In this document: positions 33,901 to 51,900 of the stretch, in pieces
How positions within the stretch are numbered: position 1 is the stretch's first letter
Layout: every line of letters starts with the position of its first letter
DNA from: Takakia lepidozioides
Lineage: Eukaryota; Streptophyta; Takakiopsida; Takakiales; Takakiaceae
Assembly (NCBI GenBank): GCA_030704615.1
Contig: CM060731.1
Location: 72,148,756 to 72,212,755, forward strand
DNA length: 64,000 bases
Direction: 5' to 3'
Translations under genes and position numbers: made by a program
The notes under the pieces: model-generated
The model's input: only the letters and a program-made list of their open reading frames with translations
Database searches by the model: none
What the model was told of the DNA's origin: nothing

Positions 33901-34990
33901 AGTATGTAGTTTGTAATTTATTATATTATTTCCACAATTTTCTATAGGGGTATGTAAAAGAAATTCCCAAATTCTAGGAACTTCATTGAGAAACCTAAAC
34001 CAAATGATATAATACAAATACCATTCAGGTTACTAGAATTAATTGTCGACAATGATGTTTTCAAAGCGAAACAATCTTAGACCTTCTTAGACTCTATGCT
34101 AAAATTCATTGATGATCTCTCTCTTTGATGATCTAAATGACATATATGTACATGTTAATTCCGTTCCTATAGGAAATTTCACTAGGTGAAAGTATCCTCA
34201 TTTGTTATTCTTTCTATATTGTCCTTATCGGTGAGTCGTTTTGTTATCATGTATCGAAAACTGTTGCATTTGTCTTGGTACAGTATATTTACAATGTGTA
34301 GATTTTGATCAATCAAGGTACAGAATGTAGGCGAGTGATATCGATTTAAACTTAGTTATACCTTAAAATCATTTCCAATCAATATCGCTATATTTTCTGT
34401 TTGGTGTTATTTTCAGAGGACGGAACAAATGCATTTTTGAGGTTATATTTAGCATCATATTTCAATAGCATTAGAACTGTATTGTGTATCAGCTGCAACT
34501 ATTTTGTTTTCATTGCACGAAATTGTTGTGATATATTTTCTGTTAAGGATCTCTACTTCTTAACTGAATCTAGGCTTCCTCGGAGGTTGACTTTTTTTGT
34601 TTAGTGTGTGGATGTAAAGCTCAAAATGTACCCTTCTTCTTCGTCATCAATGCCAACGTACATTCACAAAAACTTGCCAGTTTACATTATTTATCGCAGG
34701 TTTTATGAGGTTTTAGAGGGTGGGTTGGAGAATGCGAAAGCCTTATGTGATCTCACTTCTCATCACTGTACTACTTTATTGACATAATGTTTTGCGATAT
34801 CCTCTTTACAAAGCATGAGAAAGTCTTGACAACGCCAGTACACGAAAATGAGATGACTTTTACCGGAGCTTGTGGACTGGGTTGCTACCTTTGACCTTTT
34901 GCCATCTCATTTATGTTTGAGCCCAATGGCATATTTGTTTGTTATTCTTTAAAAACATTCTTCCGAGCATTATTAGAACAATCAAGGATA
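30990..34990. other. AT-rich spacer, no gene recognised
   Basis: Scattered short ORFs of no family occur. 31001-31025 (TGCTCACACGATACCAGCCC) resembles 37369-37390 (TGCTCACGCGATACCAACCC), which places related sequence left of each 5S copy. Apart from the tandem duplication at 32791-33018 nothing definite is seen. Confidence 0.5.
32791..33018. repeat. Tandem duplication, ~115 bp x 2
   Basis: Units 32791-32907 and 32908-33018 both run from GTAGTTCAAATC/GCAGTTCAAATC through CATGCAGGTTTT, ACACAAACACTGTCAGACAA and GTTTCRTGTTGA to CGGCGAA. Confidence 0.8.
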
Positions 34991-35141
34991 TACCAATAAG
35001 GGTTTCTCAATGCGAAACCCGCCGCCGCAGCTATAGATTTAGGGTTTCTGACTACACTACTGAAGGTTTTGCCTCATTGAATTGGCACAGATCTACCGTA
35101 TAAATGCACCAGTCCTCTATACCCGCTTATGGTTTGATTCC

Positions 35142-35144
<3 letters not shown>

Positions 35145-35172
<28 letters not shown>

Positions 35173-36700
35173 ACGCCAACTAAAGCTAGCGTAAATAAGA
35201 GCCTCTTCCCCTTGCGGGTACTGCCCCCTTCCAGGGGTGGGCTCTATTGGACCGTAACCTGTCACACAGTGGCTAGCTGGCCACTTTCAAGCTTACATTT
35301 ATTGAGGATTAGGGATGTGAGTGATGTAATAGCCGTAAAATGCAAGGCTCGTAGTAGATGTCCCTAATACCCTTGATACCTGCAGTGATGATGGTTAGAG
35401 GTGCCGTGTTCTCGCTGACATAAGGTATGTATGATTGGGTTATATTGGTACATAATTGATTGATCTGGATTTCGATCATGGCAAAAGGCGAATTCCAAAA
35501 AATTTATTTTGAGATATGGAAGTGGTTTTGTCGGCGACATTGCTAGTACATGAAGTCCCTGGACTAGCAAAATATCTGGGCATAGCCTTCCGATGGCAAA
35601 GGCATGGGTGCCCTTGGGAGCATACACACGGTAGCAGCCATGGGTATAGTGTGGTCCGGTGGGCGACCTTGGAACGTGTCTGCATTGATGAGGTTAAACC
35701 ATCTGGATATCGGATGTGAAGTGAGAATTTTGTGGAATTGTCTAACCCCTTGGTTATGTCTAGTTACACGCAACCCATGAATTATGGGGTGGTTGCAGTG
35801 GAGAAGTGAGTGTGGCCATGTATCTATTTGGGATTTTGGGATGAACATAACATGCAGAGTTTATTAGGATATATAATGGCCAGAACAAGTTTCGTCGTTG
35901 ATTGCCCATGTATTGACCATACCGAAATTCCAAAGTTTGTTTGATTTGTGCATCAGTAACCTTGGGGGGTGTCGGCCAAAAATGATTGGACATACTATGT
36001 AGTAGGTGCGGGGACGAGACCCACTTAGATATGTAGGAATTTTTGTAGGTGCGGGATTCTTGTATGAGTAGTTTGGTTTCGCATGGGATGTGTGTGTGCA
36101 GATTCCGTGTAGGTGCTATGGTCGGGAATCTAGCCCTTGTTGATATGAGCCAAAACGGGTATGTATGCGACTGGTGGATAGGGCTGGTCGAGGGGTTGGT
36201 GATTGGCTGAATGACACCAAGTTGAGCAAGATGGTCTACTATGTCATTACCTATTATGTCTGTGTGAGATCGAACTTTATGCAGCGGTAAAGAGGATACA
36301 ACATCCACGATTCCTTTTATATGTGTAATATCAGGATGATGGATCTATGATGAAGGCATGCAAATTGGTTGGCGAGAAGGTATAGGGAGACCCAACTGTC
36401 TGTAAATAAGTAGTATGTTCAGTAGGTTGGTAGGGGAGAGACTTGAGAGCATCATGTATGGCCATAAGCTTCGCTCGCAAGATATTCTGGCGACCAGGGA
36501 GACGACTATATGTTTTGGTGTTGGTGCCAACCAAATATATACCATAACCCGCGTGGGCATCTTTTAAGGAGCCATTTGTATATATGCATTTTTTTGGTGG
36601 GAATTTCAAGGTTGTGGGTTTCATGAAATTTGGGAGTAGTATAACAAAGGTTTTTTTGTCTCGCTGTCCTTGGAGTATTCACGTTATCTACATTTGCACC
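35145..36700 (-). mobile_element. LINE with RNase H remnant, copy 2
   Basis: On the minus strand, the RNase H start (CIYTNGSLKDAHAGYGIYLV, RAKLMAIHDALK; 36331-36624) is followed by KVRSHTDIIGNDIVDHLA and a long post-RNase H region (35760-36308). Next come VTRHNQGVRQFHKIL, GRPPDHTIP and LCPDILLVQGL (35364-35848). Catalytic positions are lost (YTDGS to YTNGS, RAEL to RAKL) and frames change. The 3' UTR shares its terminal block with LINE copy 1 and ends in a (TA)n run at 35145-35172, the likely 3' tail. The 5' end is truncated near 36700, and no reverse transcriptase is present. Confidence 0.8.
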
Positions 36701-37590
36701 TCGCTCAATCATTTATCAACCCCCACCGCCGTGGCGCAATTACATGAAATATCCAGAACCGTTACTAACTAAACTGGTATGTGTACACCACCACTCACAA
36801 AACCCGCAAATACCTACCAATTTCTACCATCAACTGGACCGGATTCTAAAACATTTATTTGGTCACATAGCCACAGTCCACCCGCCTACCCAAACACCCA
36901 CACAAATACCCCCCAATCAATCCGGACAAACCCATGGAGACATGTGAGGTGGAGTGGGACGTTGGAATGGAATCTTTCCCATAATCACTCCAATCTTTGG
37001 AGTGTTATGTTACCAATGTAGTACCTTAGTGGTCCATATATGTGTGCCAAATTATTGTGAGTGTGAATGTGGGACTAAGACTTCATGATGTCTTTATCTA
37101 GGTTACATTCAGCTATAGAGGTGTGTAGATTTGGGATACTTCTTGGTGGGTTGATGAAGCGTCTATCGCTGGCTTGTGGTTCATCCACATGTTGGGTATG
37201 AATATGCGACAAGTAGTGGGTGTTGGTTTGTTGGTGGTGTTCGGTAACCATTTGAATATTATGGCGTAGATTGGGGTTTCCGTGGGTATTAAAAAGGTGG
37301 TCGTTGGTGAAAACATATAACTCCTATGACCAAGGTTTAAAAACATAAAACTCCCATGGCCGTGGGTTGTGCTCACGCGATACCAACCCCCCCCCTCCTG
37401 CCCCATGCCAGACGCACAAAATAACATTGCGCCGCGCTTTCCGCCCCTTATGTATGCTACATCTGGTTGCTTTTTGTTTTTTTGGGTGGGCGCAGCCAGG
37501 GTAACCCAGGATATATTTTTGCTAAAAGTCGAGGGAGGGCGGGCAGGGAGGCCGTGGAGAGAGGAGATGGTGACCACACTTTCAAAACGG
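36701..37590. other. Spacer left of the 5S gene
   Basis: No gene is recognised on either strand. 37300-37380 has two copies of AACTCC.ATG.CC..GG around 37318 and 37350. Confidence 0.4.
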
Positions 37591-37606
37591 GGTCCAAAAG
37601 GCGGCT

Positions 37607-37723
37607 GGGTGCAGCACCGGGACTTCCCGGGAGGTCACCCATCCCAGTACTATTCCGGCCCAAAGGCGCTTAACTTCAGAGTTCTGATGGGATCTGGTGT
37701 AGTAGCCTTGGTATGACCGCACC
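37607..37723 (-). rRNA. 5S ribosomal RNA gene
   Basis: The minus strand reads GGTGCGGTCATACC at the 5' end, CCATCAGAACTCTGAAGTTAAGC (box A region) in the middle, GGATGGGTGACCTCCCGGGA (box C) and GTGCTGCACCC at the 3' end, 117 nt in all. The terminal stem pairs (GGTGC.. with ..GCACC). A TTATAA box lies 28-33 nt upstream (37751-37756), the standard position in plant 5S genes, and a TTTT stop follows the 3' end within about 12 nt. All elements for transcription look intact. It is a single dispersed copy rather than part of an array, and may be 5S-derived repeat rather than a working gene. Confidence 0.85.
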
Positions 37724-37966
37724 ACGACACCAAGGCGCCACGCTTGCCACTTATAATGGCTCTTCCTGCCCTCATCGCCCTCGTCAGGTTAAGTCATCAC
37801 CTCTAAAGCAGCGTACACACTACACACGCTCAGTACGCTGACCTGAAGGATCACATGCGATCTGCAGTTGAGTCGTCGTCGTCGTCAGTGTTGGTGTAAT
37901 TAGAAGCTGGCTCTTCCACAAAATGTGCACGCACGAGCAGGACGTGCAGCGGCTGAACCGGCAACG

Positions 37967-38653
37967 TTAGGCTTCTGTAGGTGTTTCTTCTATTTCAATA
38001 CCCAATCCATGGGGCAGCTCTTTCAAACTTTGGGACTGTTGATCTTCATATTCCCAATTCCAAGTGTTTTGAAATAAATCGGACAGATGAGAGCTCCATA
38101 GCAAAGCTTCACTACAAATGCCACTCACTATCCCCCTAATGTCTTGGTGGGTATTGCCTACTGTTTGATGAAATGAGAAGCCCATGAAGCCCAGGAGAGC
38201 TGGCCACCTACTTCAAGAATCAGAACACACCTAACCCCGGCATCAAATGAATCTTTTAATGGCTGATAGTTGCTAAAACCTCTTTGCATTTCTGTATGTA
38301 CTAAGAAGTAGCAAAGTTGGAGCAGTGTCAAGAGACAATCACCTGGAAAGACTGTTGGTGCGAAGGTGTGTATTGAGTTGATGTCAGGAGTCCCAAATAT
38401 CTCGCAGCCAAATGTGCAAGAGTTCAACAGAAAGCAAGCCGAACAAACCTCCTTGGAAAAATCTTTCCTTTTCTTGTTGGCTTGTTTCAGAGGGGAAGCT
38501 AAGAATATACTGCGCCACCTTCGTCCGTTTCTCTAAATATCGACCTGCCGTTGACAGTGGGATGCCAATTCTGGAATTGGAAATGGTGGAGGCTGCGATG
38601 GTGGGCCCCTCGGAAGTGAATGCATCCACCTGTGGGGCCTGCTTAGTGTCCAC
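37967..38653 (-). pseudogene. Unrecognised coding region, possibly frameshifted
   Basis: Three overlapping minus-strand frames look like pieces of one protein. The first has STAGRYLEKRTKVAQYILSF and GGLFGLLSVELLHIWLRDIW. The second has GTPDINSIHTFAPTVFPGDC and LLTLLQLCYFLVHTEMQRGF. The third has QTVGNTHQDIRGIVSGICSE and an acidic end (EIEETPTEA) stopping at 37967. Joining them needs a frame change near 38400 and another near 38170, or introns I cannot define. The composition is protein-like. I recognise no family. It would be transcribed away from the CorA gene. Confidence 0.35.
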
Positions 38654-39102
38654 GTAAGTAAATGCGATGCTCGGGGTTTATGCAGTGAGGGAAGTACTGG
38701 CTTCGGGTCCTTTGCTGTGGACAGGTTTCCTCGAAGTTACTGTACTTGAGGGAGCCGGCAATTCAACGATAGCAAAGGCTGATCACGCGCAATGGCGTTC
38801 GAGCTGGTCTGTGGTAGCAGAGAGCGAACTGGGTTTTTGCGACTCGGATGAAGGATCGGCACCCCACAGCTGTGTAGAAGCTGTTGCACTCTAGTGCAAT
38901 GTAGACGGGCGTGGGTGAGCGCGAGTCTGGCTTCGGTGGCTGGCCTCCTCCATCCGCATCAGGTGAATGTCTCTTCCAATGTTTGTGGTTATGGAAAAGT
39001 CGACTTCGTTAATGCAAATGGAAAATACTGAATTCTACCTGCTGTCTTGTTTGTGTTTGAACAGTCTGTTTGTGGGAAAAGTGCATTGAAGCTGAAGTGA
39101 AC

Positions 39103-40756
39103 ATGGATTTCAGCCTTGAGGAAACAGAAGTAGAAGTGAATGGGGTTTCGGGAGCAGCATATATGAGGGATGAACAGCCACAGCGTATGTTCCAATATCC
39201 GGGAGCCGTAAAGAAGACGGCATACAATTTTGATGGGCGAGGAAAATTTAGCAGCAAAGAATGGGATCTGAGGCAGTGGAATGGGGAGGGATTCCGCTGG
39301 TATCACGTGGAGTTGCCCCGATCCAATCAGAGGTTGACGACTTTTGCCCAGTATCTGATAGACGTTCTATGCCCACCCTTGAAGCTGCAGGAGATTCTGT
39401 CGCTTGTGAGCAATGGTCCCTTTTGTGGCTCGATTGATGGGGCTCTTGTATTTAGAGTCAATTCTGCAGGCCCCACTAGCAGCAAGTTTACACAGAGAAT
39501 TGCTGCGCTGGTGACGGACAACACAGTTATAAGCGTCTCTCTAGGTGAGGTGCGGAGATTGGATTTTTCCAGGAATGTAGCTGAGTCGTTACTGTCAGAG
39601 GTTCCCAGCATTGAGCCCACCTTTTCATCAGGCTCAAACTCACCATATCAAGGCGGGAAAGCGACCGGGATTGTGATCCAAGAGCATGTGCTGGAGTCTC
39701 TGTTGACGATGAATCACCCGGAGCATGCGGACCATGCAGTGCCACGCGGGGTGGGCAACCTCCTGGTGCACATCATTGACACCCATGTTGATCAGCTTCA
39801 TGATGTCGTGCTCCATCTGGAAACACGACTTGATGAGGTTGAACGCGAGTTGGATACAGGTATGTCTTCTCGGACTCTTAGCCGATAGATAACATCAATG
39901 CACTTCTGTGGCTTCTAGCAGAACCGATAGGTGATGTGAAGTAGCTGAGTTGTGAAATAGGCCAGTGGTGGTGGGGTCAAAGCACTGAGAGCAGCTTCTG
40001 GACTGTAGGGGTTGGTGCAACAAAAAAACAGATGTTGGATGAACGACGCTTTCCAAAGATGCATTTGGACCTGCAAAGGCTGTTGCAGGTCATAGCCCAT
40101 GGTGACCAAGTCTTCCCCAGAGTCAAGGACAAGTGTGCGGGTAAACACTGGTGTACTACTGAGGATCTGGTGACACTGGATGTGTTGGTGACCCGCCTTA
40201 GGAAGCTCAAAGAGAATGTCGGTTTCATAGCCAACCGCATCACGGCTATTCAAGCTGGATTGGATAGTTGGCAGGCTGAACAGATCAATCGCAAGCTCTA
40301 CTACTTATCATTTCTCTCTATGATTTTCCTTCCACTGTCTATTGTGACTGGAGGTGGGTTGCTTTCTATGTCATTCTCCTCATAAGATTGACTTGGTTCT
40401 TTGGACTACTTGATCTCATATTTGGTGCAGTTGCTGTGAATTTCTGGAAGTCTAGGGATCCGTGAGTTTGTTGTATAAGTGGGTTTCATGGATGTGGTGC
40501 AGCCTTTGGAATGAATGTTGGTGGAGTGCCATGGACGACACAAACAGATCCCACACTCGCAGAGGGTTTTCGGAATGTGATGCTCATCTGTGCAGTGCTT
40601 GTCATACTGCTGCTGGCTTGCTTTGGGGCTGTCCCTTTATATTCATACTTCACCACAAGGCACAAGCACCAGGCTGCCAAGAAGAGATGGCTGGGCTCCA
40701 AAAAATCTATATGCTTCCGAGGTGGTCAGCAGCATAGTGCCTATATTCCTCTTTGA
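39103..40756 (+). CDS. CorA-like magnesium transporter
   Basis: This is a membrane Mg2+ channel/transporter of the CorA superfamily, in the plant subgroup related to Arabidopsis At2g42950/At1g29820. Exons 39103-39859, 40009-40353 and 40503-40756 join in frame (phase 1 at both junctions) to 451 aa. The cytosolic part has RWYHVELPRSNQRL, LIDVLCPPLKLQEILSLVSN, FCGSIDGALVFRVNS and coiled-coil segments around HVDQLHDVVLHLETRLDEVE and KLKENVGFIANR. TM1 (about 349-369, LYYLSFLSMIFLPLSIVTG) is followed by the GMN signature at residues 370-372, then TM2 (NVMLICAVLVILLLACF) and a basic C terminus. I took the first ATG in the open frame. An upstream untranslated exon ending at GTAAGT (38652) and joined at 39064 is possible. 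Confidence 0.92.
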
Positions 40757-42705
40757 GCCTATTCAACACCTGTTACTTGATTTTATGGAGCAAAGTAATT
40801 GAGCTCTCCTTCCTATGTCAGAGGCATGGGATGGACGCCTGCATTTCTGTAGTGAAGGTTTGCAGCAAGTAAGGTGCGTCGCTTGCCTCGGGAGAGTAGA
40901 TTCTGCAAGCAATTATAGTGGCACCTGCTTGGTAGGAGCAATCAACCTTTTACCGTAAGCCCCCTGTAAAGAGTGCATGGTCGGTGCAGTTAGGGGACAA
41001 AGTGTAAAGCATACAGCTTGTGCTGCTCCACCATAGAGTCACAGGATTGTTCAGTAGATTCCTCTCTTTCTCTCTCCATTTTGTGGGGTTTGAATGCAGA
41101 ACTTGTAATTTAAGTGTACCTGCACACACTCAGGGTTCCAATCTTGGCAAGCAGAGAAATTGTGGTGCAGTCCATCCATCTGTGTCCCCCAGCAGCTACC
41201 ACTGGGTCTCCTTTTCTTTACATATTTATTTTCTGGGGAGAAGTCCAGAGAGGGTGTCAGCTTGTTAAGAGAAGTGACACCCAAGTATTGGTTTGGTCCT
41301 TGGGCTGAAACATATATATGAAATCTTCAATGAAGAGGGATCTCCAACACCAAGATCACATTTCAAATTAAGCATGACGTGGCTTTGATGGATGGTTTGT
41401 GGTGCTTAATACGTCTGATCCAGCAAATTGGTACCTGCGTTGGATTGTACTAATAGAAAAGACCATTATCATCTTGGGAAGATTGATCCTGAGGTGTAAG
41501 GGTATGATTAGTCAGTCTCTTTGGACTGAAGAATGCTGTTGCAACCTGTGATTTTGCATGAATTTGACACATCATGCTGCAACACTTCAGATAATACTTG
41601 CAGTGGACTTGAAAGAACTTGGTTAGTCAAATACATCAAGTTTTCACTAATCGTAGTCTGTACCAGCACTCTAAATGTCAGACCCAACTATTCTGCTTCT
41701 TTCAAAATCTTAAAAACTAGTAATGCACAGTATTTGTCACCCTGACAATGAGGGTGATTTCCTACAACATCAAAATTCTAAATCTCATTCGCCCATTTGA
41801 TTCATCTACTATGCTTCTAAGAGCCAAGCTAAGAGTCAATGTAGTGGCAATAGAGCGCCACAGCCTCTACTCAGATGAAATGGAACCAAGACATCAAACC
41901 CAGATGACAACAGTAGAGCTTGTATTATGCACCGAGAACTTCGGTTATGTGATATGTAAATAAATACAAATATGGCGGAAATAACTACAAAGAATCACCT
42001 TCCAGTCTTTCTCAAATTCTCGAACAATGTGCGCCATTTAGCCCAATCTAATATGCAGGTAGTTTATTGAAAGATATCTCACATAATATGAGAGTAAGTA
42101 CAAGTCAAAGGTGGCAAGTTTCTGCACTTTGACATGTTGAGCAGCCAGTAGCAGATTGCGACAATCCCAGTGTCTATATCCAGGACGTCAGCACCGCAGA
42201 ATGCAAAGCTTTGCTTTTTCAGTATGTAAGGCCTTAAACAAAGGGAACATATTGTTTGGCTTGGCCTTCCTCCCTACAATTGACCTGAAGCCAGTACTGT
42301 GATTATTAAACTTCCCATCCCAAGTGCATAGGGAGTGTAGCGACATGGCAGTGAGAGACATCCTCTGTACCACTGTCTACACGACTTTGAAGAACAGTGG
42401 TTGGATAACCCTCCTCCAAGGCTACCCATCAACATCCTGCAGCAAGGCAAAAGAAGAGAGAAAGCAGTAGCGTCATGAGATCCAAAATGGCCCCTCCTGT
42501 GTTACCAAGTTCAGCAATCAAAAGGCGCTGGCAGACACAACCTTGGAGTGGAACTTTGGTAGATAAAATCTCCTCTCCTCTTAGATAGCTGGGATTGGAG
42601 CAGGGAAGTGTTGACTAGGGATCAGACTCGCCATATCGCACTTGCCTATCCTCCATGCCACAATTTATTGGCAAGCCCTCACGGAAAAGCACACCCAGTC
42701 CCATG
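40757..42705. other. 3' flanks of CorA and UKL genes
   Basis: These are convergent 3' ends. No additional gene is recognised, and open frames are short and without family features. Confidence 0.5.
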
Positions 42706-48226
<5,521 letters not shown>

Positions 48227-48933
48227 ATTGCTCCTGCTCTCTTATACACAGATCCCATTTCCTTCAGCCAGCTACTGGCTCCCAAGCCTACTCCGTATAT
48301 TCCATCTCTTTTCTCTTTTCTCTTCCCAATTATACTGTTAAGAGATTCTGGACGACGATGTCCCCTAAACATCGTCGTTCATCCATCCATTTCGCATTCA
48401 CGTGACTCCACGTGTTACGAAACTAACCAAATTCCTACGTGGAATTTCCCGGCGTTTCTATTGGTTGGGTCCCACATGTCCGGCCAAATTGGGGTAGCAA
48501 CATTTTCTTGTTTATCTTTGTTTTCGTGGTTCTCGGCTCGTCGCTCTTCCTCCTCCGATCGCTGGCCTTGGCTAATCTGTTGTCTGTCAGATTCATGGTT
48601 CTTCCAGGGGCTGGTAATTAGGAGCGCAGTGAAGTGATTTGCGTCTTCTCTTGAAATTTTTGGTAATTGGAAGCTCGTTGGCGTTAGTTCGATCTAACTT
48701 TCAGTCTGTGGGACTCTCATTTTGCTGGCAAGGAGTGTTGTTCGGAAGTTTACTCAAGTCAGGTCAATCCGTCTCAGAGCGCTTTAGGAGGAGTGGAAGT
48801 TGGGAGCTCAGTGACTGTATATTAACTTGTTTAAGTTTTGAGCTCAAATTGTAGCTATGCAAGACTTGTGAGGATACTGAATTTGTGGAGTCGACTTCTC
48901 CGGTAGCCTCCTGTGTGCTGTTACTCATCTACA
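48227..48933. promoter_or_regulatory. Shared divergent promoter of UKL and PGP
   Basis: Only 707 bp separate the two start codons. Two G-boxes (CACGTG) lie at 48399-48404 and 48409-48414. G-boxes are common in light- and stress-regulated plant promoters. No clear TATA box is seen for either gene. Confidence 0.6.
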
Positions 48934-51900
48934 ATGCAGACAGGGGGAGTATTTTTGAACTCGGTGCGAGCAAGAATACAACTAAAGCCCGTCATTTATT
49001 TTGAAAAAGCTGTTTCTTCACAGCAAGTTATTAACAGTGTCGGGAGCCTGAGGCGATTTGTCGGTCCTGGTGTGGCGTTTCAAAGAAGTCCATTCGTTGC
49101 AACTCCGGAAACCGCTTCTGTGAAGTACACGCCTATGACCTCTGTGCGGGCAGCCACGACGGATAATGGAAGCAATACTGGTGTGTTCGTGTTATGCTTG
49201 AATTGCATCATCTCACCTTCTCATCAATTTTGGCTGGTTTGACAAGGTGTTGGAAGTTGCCGTCACAGTTTCGCGAATATTGACTGAGGGTGGAGGGGCA
49301 CAATATCATTGCAATAGCACAATTTATGGCTGACAATCGAGCGTTTCTCTGCTCCAATTTGGATATGCGCGAATATCCTGCAACTTTGAGTTCAAGGATT
49401 GGACTTGATGCAGAGAATTGGCGTGGCTCGCATTGTGTGCAGGAAAGTCTGTAGCACCCGCACCCTTCTTGAACGATGCTGCAAAGCTCATTGACAATGT
49501 TGAGACATTCATCTTTGATTGTGATGGTTAGTTCTTCCCTCACCTGTGAAATTGCTTCTGATAACTGACAATCGATGTCAAAATAGCTAATTAGATTTCA
49601 ATCAGGATAAACATTCAAAGCAATTTGAAATGCCGTTTGGACCCCAAAAGACCGCAACCATCTAAATACCCCTGAGAATATCTCTGGGATCATACTCCTG
49701 GATTGGAATGAAATGGGCCTTAGATCAAATGCTCGTTACTTCTACACCCAGTGGCAGCACCACATCCTCGTTTAGGACATTGCCTACACCTGCACATGTG
49801 GCTTCTTTTTGTGTGTTGGGGAGCAGCTGGCCATGCCATCCATAAGAATTGTGAAGCTCATCTTTATGTCTTTTTGTAGCTTCCACTGAGGCTATGGCTG
49901 AAAAAAATACACCATAAACATCTGTTTTTAATCTTCACCCTTTCTGTTCAGAGTTTTCTCTTCACTCACAGAGCTGCTGTCTCAGACAGCTATTGCTGTC
50001 AATATTCATGCATGCATGGACCCATCCTTGAAAAGATCCTTCATTACCTCTTCTTCAAAATTTTAGCATTTATTTTGTCTCTGTGAAGGTGTCATAAGTC
50101 GGACTAGGACAGTGCAGCAGAAGCTCCAGCTTTCCTTGTAGTGCAACATCAATGCAACCTCTGGTCATATGTCAAACCTACTGTTGACTTGCGTTCCCAG
50201 GAGATGTGTTCCATTTACATTTACATATTATTGTTGCGGCTATGAATTGGTCCTGCTCTGACTGACAACTGCGACTCTCTCGCAAGGCTTTCTCCTGAAT
50301 CTTCTTTTGGCTCTTCTTGCAGGAGTAATCTGGAAAGGTGATGTTTTGATTGATGGAGTTCCGGAGACCCTAGACCTGCTTCGTGCCATGGTTTGTGATC
50401 TTCATTGCCACTGAATCTTGCTAGGCCAAATGGACCTGCATGTGCTACAATGTGTACATCAGATGTCACTGACCATTATGCTGCTCATTTGGTCTTATTA
50501 GAAGGACAGAGACCAGGAGGTATTGACTAGCAGCAGATAGGGAGGGAGAGAAGTGGGGGCGCATGGTAGAGTTTTGAGCTGGAAGAGACAGAGGGAGAGG
50601 AAGGGATGTTAGAGTGATTGAGCCAGATGCAAGTGAATAATTGGCGGCTAAATGTTGCAGATGAGGTGTGATATTTTAAAGCTTTGGAATAAAGTCCGGG
50701 GGGGGGGGGGGCTGGCAGGGCAAGAGACTAGTGTTTGTGACGAATAACTCGACCAAATCAAGGAAGCAATATGGCAAGAAATTCGAGTCACTAGGATTAA
50801 ATGTGACCGAGGTAATGTGTCCTGGTTTATTTTCATTCCTTGAAAAATGTTTACTCGATGATATGTGTCGGGCCTCGGCATCTGATCTTTCCTGTCCACC
50901 AAAGCTGTACAGTGAGTGAGCTGTACCAGATTTGCTATGCCACAGGACGAGATATTTGCTTCATCGTTTGCGGCAGCTGCGTACCTGAAATCGATCAACT
51001 TTCCTTCAGAAAAGAAGGTTAGTTCTGGAAGTAACGGGGAACCCTTAAGGGCTAATGGAGGCACCTTGAATTCCCTGGATTGTTTTTCACTGTTTGAATG
51101 TGCATTCGTCCAGTGCCAAGACTCATAGTGAAGGGTCATGAAACTCCAGTGCACACCTGGAGTAGTCATTAAACCTTTCCTTCTGCAGCTGTGAGCTTTC
51201 GCTTCACCCCTACTTGCAAACATCCTCACCAGTAGTTCGATATTCTCCTGGGCCCTCCCTTAGTAATACTCTTCCCCATCTTCTGAATTGAAGTTTATTT
51301 TGCTGACATGAACCACTGAACATTGAAGGAGCGTAAAGAGAGATTGATGGGACAAAGCAGGCCATCTGGGTGCATATCTTGACTGAATTTTACGGGTATG
51401 GGGATATGCAAAACAGGTATATATAATTGGTGAAGTTGGTATTCAATTGGAGCTTGGACAAGCTGGCATCCAGTTCATTGGAGGCCCTGTACTCCACTTG
51501 CCCCTTTCGACCAATTTTAGCATAAAGTTACTTAAGACGTGACATTGCAGGCTTGCTGGATCACTCGTTACCTTGTATTGATGTGTTAGCATGCTCCTGT
51601 AAGTCTTTGTCTCAGGGTTTTGCCTCTGGCCGATTTCTAACTGTTCTGAGTGTCTGGCTGGGACTTTCTATATTTGTCCATCTTTTGGATGACGATGTCT
51701 GAGAAAATATTTGACAGGTGACATGCTACCTGCTATTGGACTGTGGGATGCCAGGAAGATGGTGAAAAGGAAATAGTCCTAGCTCCAGGTCAGCTCATGG
51801 AGCATGACCATGATGTAGGTTGTCTATTCATACTTGTCATATTTTACAATCCCCCCCACACTTGGCTTTGTGAATATTATTGAATCTCAGCTAGAGTTCT

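Noticed and set aside
35560-35720. Plus-strand ORFs over the LINE
   Set aside because: They are shadows of the minus-strand LINE ORF.
40390-40470. Acceptor at about 40431 as the start of the last CorA exon
   Set aside because: It hits a stop within a few codons. The acceptor at 40502 restores the GMN motif in frame.
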